Assembly (NCBI GenBank): GCA_026182355.1
Contig: JAPFBL010000571.1
Location: forward strand, 62,001-126,000
Length of the DNA: 64,000 nt
Origin: Hermatobates lingyangjiaoensis
Taxonomy: Eukaryota > Arthropoda > Insecta > Hemiptera > Hermatobatidae
Direction: 5' to 3'
The translations under genes were made by a program, and so were the position numbers. Positions 44,280-55,499 of this stretch are shown here, piece after piece; within the stretch, counting starts at the first letter, position 1, and each line of letters starts with the position of its first letter. Under the pieces are notes generated by a model. The model saw only the letters and a list, made by a program, of their open reading frames with translations. It did no database searches and was not told where the DNA came from.

Positions 44280-45210
44280 ACAAAAATATATTTTTTTTAA
44301 AAAAAAACAGATATTAGCAAATTTAGTATATTAAAATTAAAAAAAAAACATTGCATCTTATTTTATATTAAAAAGAATGGAATTCAAAATCGCTATATGA
44401 AATAAATTTCCAGAAAATATCTCTTTCTCTAATAGATACCGCATTGACCCTTTTCAGACTTGATTTCTATCTTAACTTCCGTCACAAATTCCTTTATAAA
44501 GCATAAAAGATTCACTGGCTTTTATCCAAAAACCGAAAAGGATTCCTTTAAACGGCAATAAATCTTGTTCCTTTTGACTAGAACAATATCTCTAAATGTC
44601 AAGTTAACATGATTAAATCGTGGTTAACGTACCAGAAAAAAAAAATAAAAAAAAATTCATGAAGTTGTCTACACTCGAGATTAATATAAGTAAACACATG
44701 AAAAAAAAATGTTAACTATAGAATCAGATAAATAAACAAAACTGAAAATTTCGATTTGTAGCATGCACTGAAATAACTTCTATAAAAATATGAAGGTAGT
44801 AACTCTTCATAAGAATTTGTTCTAGAACTAAGCTTGTATGTAATATTACTTGTTTATCGAATAAGAAAGGACAGAAAACCCTGTAATGCTTTCCAACCGC
44901 CCAAAAATATTCAAATAATTCCTTAATATTTGGAAAACAATATGTAAATTTTAATGATAATAAACATAATGCTAGGAAGTTTAAATAGAACTTAATAATT
45001 TATAATAAATAACAAAAATGATATATTATTACAAGAACCCGTCATACTTCGTAAATCGTTGATGTTGACGTTGACGAAGGAATGGATTTTCAAGTAGGAT
45101 CCCACTTTATGATTCATTCATGCAAAACCGGTTGGACTTTTGCAACAACAATATACGAGGTATGAATGCTGTATGTAAAAATATGATGTTTACTAAGCTC
45201 TGTGGTACTA
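44280..45210. other. AT-rich DNA, nothing recognised
   Basis: About 0.9 kb without supported feature. Confidence 0.5.
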
Positions 45211-45214
45211 TTAT

Positions 45215-45400
45215 ATATATATTTATATGTGATTCGCACTCCGTTCTTCGACGTGGGGAGATCTCTCTCACTTCGTCCTCTCTTCTAGTCTACTCTCCTG
45301 ATGACGAACAACAGTTCGAAATATTGAATTCTGTAAGTGTTCTTTTTATTCTCTTTTCTGTGTCGTGCTTTGTGTAATTTAAAGTTATATATATATATAA
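45215..45400 (+). mobile_element. PLE-derived terminal fragment, family C2
   Basis: Plus copy of 43157-43312 in reverse. It runs from TCGCACTCCGTTCTTCG through the core 45295-45328 to the outer block CACAGAAAAG-complement and (TA)n. Confidence 0.65.
45295..45328 (+). ncRNA. Hammerhead core, family C2
   Basis: CTGATGA, extra C, GAAC/GTTC, GAA, ATAT, cleavable T. Stem I has two clear pairs. Confidence 0.6.
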
Positions 45401-45467
45401 AAAGCTTTCACATAAACACGTGAAATAACAATCAATGATCAAACCAGAATAAGAAATGGGAAAACAA

Positions 45468-45510
45468 GACTAAGATCTTTCAACCGTAACAAGCGGTCTT
45501 CGTCAGAGTC
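45468..45510 (-). ncRNA. Hammerhead ribozyme core, family D
   Basis: Consensus form with all core bases intact. Faces an equally intact copy 25 bases away. Confidence 0.72.
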
Positions 45511-45534
45511 AAAAACCCAACTGACTTGGGGTTT

Positions 45535-45577
45535 GACTCTGACGAAGACCGCTTGTTACGGTTGAAAGATCTTAGTC
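45535..45577 (+). ncRNA. Hammerhead ribozyme core, family D
   Basis: Consensus form: GACT/AGTC, CTGACGA, extra A, GACCG/CGGTT, GAA, AGATCT, cleavable T. Confidence 0.72.
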
Positions 45578-45614
45578 TTGTTTTCCCATTTCTTATTCTG
45601 GTTTGATCATTGAT

Positions 45615-45845
45615 ATATATATAACAATTAAAAGAAACGGTTCAGCGGACTTTTTAAATAAAATAAATTCAAAACGAAGGAAACACACAGATACCGCCTT
45701 GCCTTCCTGCGGGACTCTTCGCTCTTCGCTCTTCACACCTCCTGATGACGACGATGGTCGAAATATCGATGTGAGTTATGTCTGTGTCTTTCTGTGTGTT
45801 TCCTTCGTTTTGAATTTATTATATACTCGTATATATATATATTCA
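45615..45845. mobile_element. PLE-derived element, family C1, unequal arms
   Basis: The minus arm keeps only the outer block (45624-45690). The plus arm runs from CTTGCCTTCCTGCGGGACTC through core 45736-45773 to TTTCCTTCGTTTTGAATTTA. (TA)n at both ends. Confidence 0.65.
45736..45773 (+). ncRNA. Hammerhead ribozyme core, family C1
   Basis: Stem I CACCTC/GATGTG pairs at 5 of 6. CTGATGA, extra C, stem II GAC/GTC around GATG, GAA, ATAT, cleavable C. Confidence 0.65.
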
Positions 45846-45894
45846 CATATAGTTCTTCATTAAACATAATTGACCTCTTCATTAAACACAATAA

Positions 45895-46135
45895 TACGTA
45901 AGTTTTCTTGAAGGCTAGTTATTTGGAAATAAAACTTCTCCTTCTTGTTCCAATGTTTCGATGTATTTTTACATCTTCATCAGGGCTACAAAATAAGATA
46001 AGGCTACACTATTTTCAACAAACTATGTATAATGTTAATGTGAATTACTAGCTGACATGTTAATTGTGAAACGTTGGCACAAGAAGGAGAAGTTTATTTC
46101 CAAAGACCTAGTCCTCAAGGAAACTTATATATTAC
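45895..46135. mobile_element. Inverted-repeat PLE-derived element, family I relative
   Basis: Outer arms (AAGTTTTCTTGAAGGCTAG and complement) with inner AACTTCTCCTTCTTG. Minus core 45950-45987: CTGATGA, extra A, stem II GATGTA/TACATC, GAA, then ACAT instead of ACGT. The plus core is eroded. Confidence 0.62.
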
Positions 46136-46339
46136 TGTATATACATATATACTTTTATAGAGAGAATTTATTTTTCATTCTTTTAGTCTTTTTAATGCCG
46201 CTATTTCTAAAGTCAGTTATTACACATTGTTTTCTTATTTTGAGTTTCACCTGTGCGCAACATCCAAGGCTTAAACATTAGTTGAGTTATACAAGCCTTA
46301 TGTTATCTATATCAGGTTTTCGAACTGAACTGTGACAAA

Positions 46340-46420
46340 GACCCCTTGGCCCAGAGCGTTGCGCACTGGACCTACAATGCAAAGGTCGTAAGTTCGATAC
46401 CCGCGTATAATTTATTATTT
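46340..46420 (+). repeat. tRNA-like fragment
   Basis: GCGTTGCGCACTGGACCTAC, then AAGGTCGTAAGTTCGATACC resemble a tRNA or tRNA-derived repeat (box-B-like end). The cloverleaf is incomplete. Confidence 0.4.
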
Positions 46421-47079
46421 AGTCGGACAATGCATGGTGGCAAGAAAGCAAATAAACAAGATTGGTTATCAAAGTTTTATAAATATATAGATAACTTTTG
46501 AAGATTTTTTACCCCATATTTTAAAAAAAATGTAGATTCACTTGTATATTGAGGCACCAATTTATATTAATATTCAATTCATTAAAGTTAATTTCATGCG
46601 ATATAAAACAGGGTAGAAGTTTGCAAAGTTAATTGTGATGCCAAAATGTTTAACTTATTATTTAAAACTGTTTCTAATAACATTCTGAATAAATGGTAAA
46701 TTTAATAATTAATAATTCTATACAACTTTCCATAATGATTGCTTCCAATTTGGCTGGTTTAATGAAGTGAAACAGAAAATGATAGATTGAATATTAACTT
46801 AATATTTATTATTAGTGAATATTTAATAAATGCAAATGCTAAGTCAATATTATATAAGCAAAGAAAATTATAACTTCCTTTTTCAAAATACAACATCTTG
46901 GAAGCATTCTTCAAAATACAAATAGAAATATTATAGTTGATATTTTTCATTTTTAAAGAATTTTTTTAAAAATATATTCTGTGGCCATGTCATTGTTGTG
47001 ATTAAACTTTATTAAAAGTAGGTTACTTCAACTAAAAATGCATTATTGTTCTAATTTACCTATAAGTTAGTTACTTTAA

Positions 47080-47250
47080 CGATCTTTAACGAGTACCTGA
47101 CATTGTAATGACGGCTTAACTCTCCGAGGGACGACGTACTCAGATTTATTCACCTCCTGTGTGAATAAATCGAGGTCCAAGTGGGAATCCAACCCCGGAT
47201 TATCAACCCAGAGGCGAGTACCTTAACCACTGAGCTAATCTGGCCCAAGA
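47080..47250 (-). mobile_element. tRNA-derived SINE, 5' part (copy 9)
   Basis: Minus-strand copy with head at the right (complement of TTAGCTCAGTGGTTAAGG) and body GATCTTTAACGAGTACCTG at the left. The 3' domain is missing. Confidence 0.75.
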
Positions 47251-47259
47251 ATCTTTGAT

Positions 47260-48550
47260 TTTGATTTTGATTCATATTTTAAATATAACTGTGCCTCCTA
47301 GTATAGCTGTACTGTATAGTTTATGCAGCAATTATGCATGATGGGAATACCTATAATAGCTGTAAAATTCCTGTGGTCACAACTCACCCCATGAAAATCC
47401 AAAATTCACCCCTGGAGGTGAATTTCAACGCCATTGAGAACCCCTGCCTTATAGGATATGTCAAGACATATTTAAACTTCATCTTATTAAAAATGTTCGT
47501 AAACTTGTGAAAATAATATTTTTAAGCTTAAAATTTGAAATCATAAACAAGTTATATTAAAATTTAATTTACTGCTTCAACTGGATCGTATTGTTTTTTA
47601 AGTTTATAATCAATCAATCGTTAGACTGTATTTATATTAGTTTCTCAAAAATATTTACTTTTCTAAAAATAATTATATTTATAAATATATTATTATATAA
47701 TAATCAGAATATATTGCAAAAGATAAGATTAAATAATAAAAAAATATTCAAACTAATTTTAAAAATAATTGAAAATCATAAATATCAATTTACTTTGATA
47801 AAATTTGAAACTTTGATTTATTTTATATGGATTTTAAAAGAAGAAGGTCTTTGACCGTTAGTTAGGTCATCAGGAGGAAAGAGTAGAAAACACTTGATCT
47901 GTACTATTTATAAACAGGGTGACTGGCTTGTGAACTGACTGGCTCATAAAGGCAGAAGTTAAAATACAGATGAAAGAGATTCGTAGCTTAAATAGTGGAC
48001 TATACTCGTATTGTATTTAATTATTCTATATCTATATATACTATATATTATTACCATATATTAAATATTATTATACATACTATATATATATATATATAGT
48101 ATGTATAATAATATTTAATATATGGTAATAATATTGGTGTGTTAACCTCATGAACAGCAGCTCCGGACTTTTTAAATTGGATAATGTTTTGGTTGAAGGT
48201 ATAGTCAGGCAAATTGGACTTCGTGATGGTTTAAAGTCCTGCAGTGTGGGCTCTAATCGAACTGATGTTTCTCCTTTTGGTACCTAGTATTTTTTTTCCT
48301 TTTTGTTAAATTGTATGTTTTGTTTCTCTTTGTTGTTTTATCTTTTTTTTTTTGTTAGCTTGCATTTTATATGTTTTTATATTTTAACATGTGTTTTGTT
48401 TTGTCTCCCCATATTTTGTTATTGTAACAAACCTGTAACCTCTGTTCTTATCAATATCTAGTTGCACTCTGATGACATATAATTGAAAGGCCTTAGAGCA
48501 TATTTTCTGTGTTTTTTACTTTTCCTTGTGGCTTATACGTTCATATATAT
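47260..48550. other. AT-rich DNA with a (TA)-rich palindrome
   Basis: 48010-48130 is a palindrome built from TAATATTTAATATATGGTAA and its complement around (TA)n. No gene seen. Confidence 0.5.
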
Positions 48551-48554
48551 ATAT

Positions 48555-48975
48555 ATATTCTATGTTTTGTTGTTGAGGGCTAGGTCAAATAAAAGAAAAT
48601 AAACTCCTTCCTAGGCCGACGTTTCAATGTATTTGTACATCATCTTCAGGGCTAAAATTAGAGTAAGAACTATAATACATTTACCAAAACAATCTACAAC
48701 TCACATAGAGAACTAACACAATTTTTTTTAAGACCAACAGATACATACAAAAGGTTATTTTATAATCAGAGTTGTTGAGTACACGTCTATTTCAAAGTAT
48801 CAGACAAAAGGAAATTAGTTTTACCTTGGAAAGTGTGCTAATGGTTATTTAAGTTACATGAGAATTAATTGGTTCTAAGTACGAAAAACACTACTTGTTT
48901 CAGTTGGAAGGAGCCTAGGAAGGAGTTTATTTTCTTTTATTTGACCTAGCCCTCAATAACAAAACATAGAATAGA
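48555..48975. mobile_element. Inverted-repeat PLE-derived element, family I relative
   Basis: Outer arms of about 70 bp (TATGTTTTGTTGTTGAGGGC, CCTTCCTAGGC and complements) at both ends with about 250 bp between. Minus core 48615-48652. The plus side has no core. Confidence 0.68.
48615..48652 (-). ncRNA. Hammerhead ribozyme core, family I relative
   Basis: Stem I GCC/GGC, CTGAAGA, extra T, stem II ATGTA/TACAT, GAA, palindrome ACGT, cleavable C. Intact core. Confidence 0.7.
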
Positions 48976-49000
48976 ATAGAAGAGGTCAATAACATTTTTG

Positions 49001-49032
<32 letters not shown>

Positions 49033-49139
49033 CCGTAACAAACAGTTTTCTATATTGGACTATATTGTATTTAATTATCCTATATCTATTTTTATTATAT
49101 ATTATTGTCATATATTAGATAGTATTATACGTGCTATAT

Positions 49140-49380
49140 ATATATACCGTAACAAGCGTTTTTTGTCACAGTCAAAAACCCAACTGAAACACTAGATGCA
49201 GAAAACATCTGGTGAGGGGTTGAGTAGAGTAGGAGGGAAGAGTGGTATTTTGAAAGTGTAAAAGAGCAGGAAACGACTACGGTTCCAGAAAGTTGTTACG
49301 GTTGAAAGATCTTAGTCTTGTTTTTCCCATTTCTAAATTATGGTTTGATCATTGATTGTTATTTCACGTGTTTATAATAG
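49140..49380. mobile_element. PLE-derived element, family D, with internal segment
   Basis: Minus-arm inner end, then the internal segment shared with 10985-11095, then a plus-arm outer block. The hammerhead box is missing from the plus arm (AGAAAGTTGTTACGG). Confidence 0.6.
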
Positions 49381-49969
49381 GCATTGTGTTAATAATATAT
49401 ACAAAATTTTCGATTTCTTTGTATAGTAGAAAGTAAGGAACAGTAGTTTCAGTTTTGATATAATACACGATAAAATACCTTTCTATAAATTTGAAAAAAA
49501 ACTTATACTTTTCTTCTAACCACGAAATATTTTCATTATATTTCGACGTTTTGATATATCTACTTTAAGTTTTTCAAATCTCTAGTTTCTAAAAAAAAAC
49601 CTTATGAAGTTGTTGAAATAAAAATGTTGTGTTATAATATAAAATAATATTGGTATAATATAATATTAGTAGTGTGTTATAACAAAGAACTATGCGCTTT
49701 GGTTATTCCAGCAGTTAAAAGCGGTTTACTAATATCCGTATGAAGATCGTTAAAGCATAATTCACACCATTTCCTTAATAATATTTCTTTTGCAGAAGTT
49801 TGGGTGTAGAAATATATATCATTTATGCCTCTATCTATATTACATAAATAATCCAAAACTTGATAAGTTTTAAATGAAAACCTGTTTTAATTTACTTTTA
49901 AAGTTCTACATTCATAGTTATAAGGGGTAGATGTATGCAACTGTATTTCTTTTGAAACTTTATGTCTTC

Positions 49970-50330
49970 TCTTATTATTTTTTCCGATGATGGTTAAATC
50001 AAAAATTTGAGATTATAAGTGTATTCTCTGTTATCTATGGAGTGTGCCTCTTGTTTTATGTTTGAACTATATATTTATAAATATTGATAAAAGTATCAAC
50101 CGTGGAATAGAAACAAAACTAGTGTTTATCGTGGCTCGATCAGTTCTTCGGGTTCAAATTAAACTCTCATTGCCAAACGTTTCGGTTTTTATTTAAAACC
50201 TTTTTCATAAGCAGAAGTATAAATTTTGAAACAGAAAAACTAAGTATTACATTACAAATTATTTTACAAAGAAAAATAGTCTGTGAATTTCAACAACAAC
50301 AAAACAACAACATTCAAACTACAGTTGTAG
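49970..50330. mobile_element. PLE-derived fragments, families B and J
   Basis: 49970-50060 is a decayed plus family B copy (CCGATGATGG). 50095-50330 is a minus family J copy with GGTTTTTATTTAAAACC. Confidence 0.52.
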
Positions 50331-50555
50331 TTTTTTTTTCGACGTAGGATGTGGAAAAACCTGTTCATCAGATCCCTTAGCAAGACGTCTTGCTTTGGGT
50401 ATGTGGGGTTGGGGGTCCCGACCCACTAAAAAACCACATCCTATTTCCTGGCAATACCCGACACGGAAACCGACTACAGTTGTAGTTTTTTTTTTTCGTC
50501 GTAGGATGTGGAAAAATCTGTTCATCAGATCCCTTAGGAAGACGTCTTGCTCAGG
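50325..50555. repeat. Partial tandem duplication, period about 157 bp
   Basis: GTAGGATGTGGAAAAACCTG and TTCATCAGATCCCTTAG recur about 157 bases later with a few changes. Confidence 0.75.
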
Positions 50556-50619
50556 ACTACAGTTGTGGTAGTAATAAGTTATAATAACTTATTAATATTT
50601 ATACATATATCAACATTAA

Positions 50620-50757
50620 TAACAAAATATCACAATAAAGACGTGAAATAACAATCAATGATCAAACTCACAATATGAAATGGAAAAAAAAAAAGACTAA
50701 GATCTTTCAACTGTAACAAGCGGTCTTCGTCAGAGTCAAAAACCCAACTGATAACCC
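50620..50757 (-). mobile_element. PLE-derived fragment, family D
   Basis: Single minus arm, outer block to AAAACCCAACTG, with core 50695-50737. Confidence 0.62.
50695..50737 (-). ncRNA. Hammerhead core, family D
   Basis: GACT/AGTC, CTGACGA, extra A, stem II with one G-to-A change, GAA, AGATCT, cleavable T. Confidence 0.66.
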
Positions 50758-51115
50758 AACCTAAAACAACGTAGATCAAAATTTCATCCATTTTTCACAA
50801 AAAAACAAACATTTAGAGGAAAATTTTCAATTGTATTCAATAAATATTTATAAATTCAGTATTAAGTCTGGTAAATAAAAAAAAATTATAGCATTGAATT
50901 ATATTTTTAAAATAAGTAATTTTCTAGATACGAAGATTAAACACTATTAAGCGACACAATAAGTGATTGTTTTGCTGAGTCACAACGAAACATCAATTTT
51001 AATATATAGCAAAAGTTTATAGGAAACTAAAAAGTCACACACAATAGGTAAACACACTTACAGTCTGTAATTCTTCGTACAACACTATTATCAGGAGGAA
51101 ATGAGAGGGGAAAAC

Positions 51116-51815
51116 CGAAAGACTGTCAAAGAAATATTTGCCTCCAGTTGCATTAATATGCAAACATTTAATAAATACATATATATATAAGATGGTAGGG
51201 GAAAAGGTAATATCTACATGATTTTCATTTAAGAAATAATGAATGCGTTAAATTAGAAAAAAAAATTAAAAAAAAATAGGTATATAGTGAAGTGAAAACT
51301 TATTAAAAAGGCGGTGGACTGGAACATAAATTAAATGAAATGTCACATAAAGGTTACAATTCAAAGATAAAAACAATTTCGTTTCGTGAACTAGAGTATT
51401 GAAAGTAAGACTGGAACAACCCGGCCATATCTTTTATTCATATTTATTCCCTTCTTTTCGAGATGTAACTCTCCGGGATATATTTTCGTGTTTGAACACT
51501 GGTATTCTGTGTATTAGAACAACATTTTTCTTGTATCTCAGTCAAAATCAATCACGATAAAGCGATTTACAAAATACTTTTAAAGCCTTATTATTTTTTT
51601 TTTATTTTTAAACAAATGCAGTTTACTTTTGTATAATGAGTTCTCTATGTTTTGTTTGTTCCATTTACAGCAGAAATTTCTGATATACCTGTATTACGTT
51701 AAGACGTCTTCTCGGCCTTACGGCTTTGGTATGCAAAAGTTGAATATAAATAATTAAAATATATTATTTATATATTTACACATAAATGTAAATTTATTGT
51801 ATTAACAAAAAAAAA
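51116..51815. other. Non-coding, nothing recognised
   Basis: A decayed family B piece lies at 51040-51110. No gene seen between it and the tRNA. Confidence 0.5.
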
Positions 51816-51822
51816 AAAAAAC

Positions 51823-51893
51823 TGCATCGGCCGGGAATCGAACCCGGGTCGCCCGCGTGGCAGGCGAGCATTCTACCACTGAACCACCGATGC
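51823..51893 (-). tRNA. tRNA-Gly (GCC anticodon)
   Basis: 71 nt including the discriminator A. The minus strand folds as a complete cloverleaf: acceptor GCATCGG/CCGATGC, D arm with TTCAGTGGTAGAA (box A), anticodon arm with GCC in CCTGCCACG, T arm CCGGGTTCGATTCCCGG (box B). A T-run of about 16 directly downstream (51806-51820 on the complement) is a pol III terminator. It has no intron and looks functional. Confidence 0.96.
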
Positions 51894-52430
51894 TTACAAT
51901 TCTGTTGTACCTGTTTTATTGTTTGAAGCTTATAAACTCTCCTGTAATCCCATATTTATCAAACCAGGCCGGTTTCTACGCGGTGCCCTTTATCGACCGT
52001 CAGTTTTCCCACAGTAAGAACTGACGGCGCAAGAGGTCACCTCTCGGAGGCGGGCAACACGATACTACATACGCATATGTGACTGATTAATTTACACATT
52101 CGTACCATAAGTCGGTAATGTACGTAAAAAATATATAAACCTTAGCACTCACTAGGTGGTTTTTTTTTAAATTAATATTCTAGTTTCCTATGAAATGAAC
52201 CTAGGCGTCTAGGTCATTATCTTTCTCTGTTAGCCATTTCCTTTTTTCTTGCATTCTATCTCTTCTGATATACGTGTTTTGATTTCTAGTCATGTTTCTC
52301 GGCTTTTCGGCCCAATCCATGAACAAAGCATGTAACAGATCGATGCTTTTTTACGTGAGACCCTTTAGCCACATGAGAAGGCACACCACAGTCCTATTGG
52401 AGGAGGGATGTGACCGTGCCCGCTCAATGT
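51894..52430. other. Spacer between tRNA and LINE fragment
   Basis: GC-richer DNA (for example TTTATCGACCGTCAGTTTTC near 51992) that may belong to the 3' end of the adjacent LINE. Unassigned. Confidence 0.4.
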
Positions 52431-52433
52431 GCC

Positions 52434-52720
52434 TCAATGTTGGACGGCTGAGTTTAGGGTTTTTACAATTGAGTATATGAAAGCCAAGAAGTGTTTCAAT
52501 ACTTTTCCTTGGAGCAGGCTTCTGTATAGTTGTTCATTAAATATTCCAGCCTGGATCTGTAGTCTAAACCTCTGTAGGTCAAAGAAGGGGCACTCCTCTA
52601 GTAGGTGCCTCACTGTCTCCGGACCATGGCCACAATCGCACATGGGGTCATCAGCTATTTTGAACCTGTGGAAGTAGGATTTGAAGTCACCGTGGCCCGT
52701 GAGCACCTGACACAATCAGT
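52434..52720 (-). pseudogene. R1/Jockey-type LINE, C-terminal ORF2 fragment
   Basis: Minus-strand frame of about 93 residues matching the C-terminal tail of I/R1/Jockey-group non-LTR elements: LTGHGDFKSYFHRF, then the zinc-knuckle-like C-x-C-x(8)-H block (CDCGHGPETVRHLLEECPFF) and a helical tail. A stop codon precedes it, so it is cut off from RT. The RT and endonuclease are not in the window. The element is a relic. Confidence 0.75.
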
Positions 52721-53042
52721 GATCTCTTCTGATATACCGCCTATATTTATAGAACTTACGCCTTTTCTTCTAGGTAAAGAGCAAATATGCGGATGTAGAA
52801 GGAGCACAGTTATGATTTGCTAACCATTAACCACGAACAAACCGCATTCATGTTGTACCAACACATATGTTGGCACTCATGCAAGAGATAAAACCACGCC
52901 TGTTATTGCATAACTTCTATAATCTAGAGAGAAAGGAATTGATTCAAGGCCATAGCCATAGAGAGATATTAATACAACAAACAATGACAAAGCTTAATAC
53001 ATTTAAAATCATAATAGAATATAAACATCGTATTATTATGGG

Positions 53043-53275
53043 GGGAGTCAAGTTAGCTCAGTGGTTAACGTACTCGCCTCTGAACTGGTAGGTCCAGGGT
53101 TCAAAATCCACCTGCCCCTCGATTTATTCACGTGGGTGGTGAATAAATGTGAGCACGTCGTCTCTCTTTTGGTCCCGAGCTTCTATGATGCCAGATACTC
53201 GTTAATGGTCCCTACTCTATATACACTTAAGTAAGACTCCCATTGTAGAATCAACATGTAATGTGGCTCGCCCAC
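53043..53275 (+). mobile_element. tRNA-derived SINE (copy 10)
   Basis: Well-preserved head: GTTAGCTCAGTGGTTAACG (box A) and GTCCAGGGTTCAAAATCC (box B). The body ends near CCCATTGTAGAATCAAC. The 3' domain is absent. Confidence 0.82.
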
Positions 53276-53440
53276 ATTGGTGCTAAAAATAATAAATGAG
53301 CCACAATTTTCGTCTCTAGAACAGCACTAAAACGTGAAATCCTCGTAATTATGGGCATTGGAAAACAAGTAAAAAACAGAATCGTTTTTATATTTTTATT
53401 GGACATTTTTTGTCTTGATCTTCAACTTTGATGATTCACT

Positions 53441-53665
53441 TGAAAAAGTGACTTTCCCGTCATCCATAGTTTCTCCCAAACAATAGGGTTCATCTACACC
53501 AGTGTTTTCCAAAGTGCGGGGTGCATTGAAATCGGGGGGCGACTTTGAATGCGGGGTGCATTGAAAAAGTGACTTTCCCGTCATCCATAGTTTCTCCCAA
53601 ACAATAGGGTTCATCTACACCAGTGTTTTCCAAAGTGCGGGGTGCATTGAAATCGGGGGGCGGTA
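53441..53665. repeat. Tandem duplication, period 121 bp
   Basis: TGAAAAAGTGACTTTCCCG starts at 53441 and again at 53562. The duplicated unit includes flanking DNA, the target site and the first bases of the hAT MITE. Confidence 0.88.
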
Positions 53666-54051
53666 ATGCAAAAAGGAGCGAGGATTCTATTTCCATAAAT
53701 TGAAAATGTTCACGCAATATGATTTCTAAATTTATGTGTAAACACGATATGTAAACTTCTAGGAAATGTTTTCTTAAAATTATTTGTTTTGATAATTCAT
53801 TTTTATGTTAAAACTATCTTCTCACCTAAGTTTCTTTTATTCTATATTAATTCTTTTGCATGAATATACTATGAAACAATACATCTATTGGATTCTAAAT
53901 AAATATTGGATCAGTAATTATTTTAATTTAATTATTAAAATGTTACTCATTTAGTTATTTAGTCTAGGAATCTGATTATTATTCAAGGGTGTTGAGTTAT
54001 AGGTTTATGGACCCAAGGGGGCGGTCACCCGAAAAAGTTTGGGAAACACTG
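53500..54051. mobile_element. hAT-type MITE with 8-bp target-site duplication
   Basis: Left end CAGTGTTTTCCAAAGTGCGG, right end (reverse complement) CAGTGTTTCCCAAACTTTTT. The target duplication ATCTACAC flanks it exactly (53492-53499 and 54052-54059), and again at 53613-53620 because the left end was tandemly duplicated. The interior is AT-rich and has no transposase frame. Confidence 0.82.
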
Positions 54052-54059
54052 ATCTACAC

Positions 54060-55015
54060 TAAGAGGCCCATTTTTATGGAAAATATCAATTTACTCGATG
54101 AAACATTCTGGACCACAAACGTGGTAGCGAGGCCACAAACTTGAATACATGCTTACCCACCAGCAGACATCATCGAAAAAACTTCAGATAACGACTTTTG
54201 GGACCTCAAAACATATTATTCCGTCAAAATCTCGAGATCAAATTTTTCCACGATTACTATACTTTACTTACAGTAAAGTAGTACAAAAATCTAAATTTAC
54301 TCTAAATATTTAACTTTATTTTTGGTTTGATTTTTTATAAAATATGTAGATTAACTAAATTAACCACTTGGTGTGTTACAACTGCCGAACTGGGCTCTGT
54401 ACAATCAATTTGAACAACACCGCAACTTTGTTTTTTTTTTTCATTTTGTGGAATTAACGGACTTCTTTCAAGTTTATAATCCATAAAAATTAGATTTCAT
54501 TTCAAATTTAACAATTCCAGGATCAAGATGATTTCGTTGTGTGTTTATTTGTAATAAATAATGTTTTCTTTAATTTTTTCTTTCAAAATTGGATTTGTCA
54601 GACCAATGTATAAAGCTAAAACATAAGTTAAAGTATGAATAGCATACTAGAGTTAAGGAACCAATAAATATTTAAAATCTTCATTGTATCAAATCTATCT
54701 ATATCTAATTTTCGATGAATTGTGACACAGAGAATTTTTTCAGTATAATATCAACAAAACGAATAAATTACTTTGACTCTGAATATATATAGAAAACTTA
54801 TATGCAAGAATTAAGTTTGAAAATTTCATCCTCTTCCAAGAACATATGATTTCATAACACCTTCTTTATGAAGGAAATTGTTTTCCTTATCTTCCCAAAT
54901 GAGTCTATACCATGTAGTAATTGAATCCAGATCCATTGAAAGTATTTTGATACCATGCACCATCATGGAATATTGGGTAACGTACCATATATGCTGTGTT
55001 CGACAAGTAAGGCGA
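54060..55015. other. Non-coding, nothing recognised
   Basis: About 950 bp, AT-rich. Confidence 0.5.
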
Positions 55016-55045
55016 CTTTTTGAATTTCGCGCGCTCTTTAATCTC

Positions 55046-55496
55046 TTCTAATTTCAAAATTTTTTGTTGCTTTGTTGATACACAATGTCAGAATCAAATG
55101 TTCACAGTTTTGACTACATAGTATATGTTATTTTTATGTGAGAGGCAAGGTTAGATGAGTGTTGGCGTTTTTGAGCGATTTTATTTACCTGTTGAATATA
55201 AGGCAGCAGTGTTTGTATTAATTTTTGTGTATAAAAATGATATTAAGTGCTCAAAATTCTTAAAATGTTAACAGTAGGGTATGGTGAGTCAACTAGAGCA
55301 AAAGAAATATTTATAAGTGGTTGAGTTATTCCACAGGTAATTATTTGTTCAATACCAAAATATGTCGAACACGCAAGCACGAAGCTAACCTTTCACCTCT
55401 CACGTAAAAACAACACATGCTATGTAGCAAAAACTGTGAACATATGATCGTAACAAGTGTACCAACATAACATCAAAAATATTGAAATTAGAGTGT
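55046..55496. repeat. Diverged inverted repeat, arms about 110 bp
   Basis: Left arm blocks (TAATTTCAA, GTTCACAGTTTTGACTACAT, GTGAGAGGCAAGGTTAG) return as complements on the right. No hammerhead core and no clear target duplication. Type unknown. Confidence 0.6.
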
Positions 55497-55499
55497 ACA

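Larger units (their letters stand above)
45400..45612. mobile_element. Inverted-repeat PLE-derived element, family D
   Basis: Both arms of about 95 bp almost identical. The centre is only about 24 bases (AAAAACCCAACTGACTTGGG). Both cores intact (45468-45510 minus, 45535-45577 plus). (TA)n at both ends. Confidence 0.75.

Noticed and set aside
46340..46420. Second functional tRNA gene
   Set aside because: Only a B-box-like end is recognisable and no cloverleaf can be completed.
48010..48130. Replication-origin-like AT palindrome
   Set aside because: A TA-rich palindrome alone is not evidence for an origin, and similar simple DNA is everywhere in the window.
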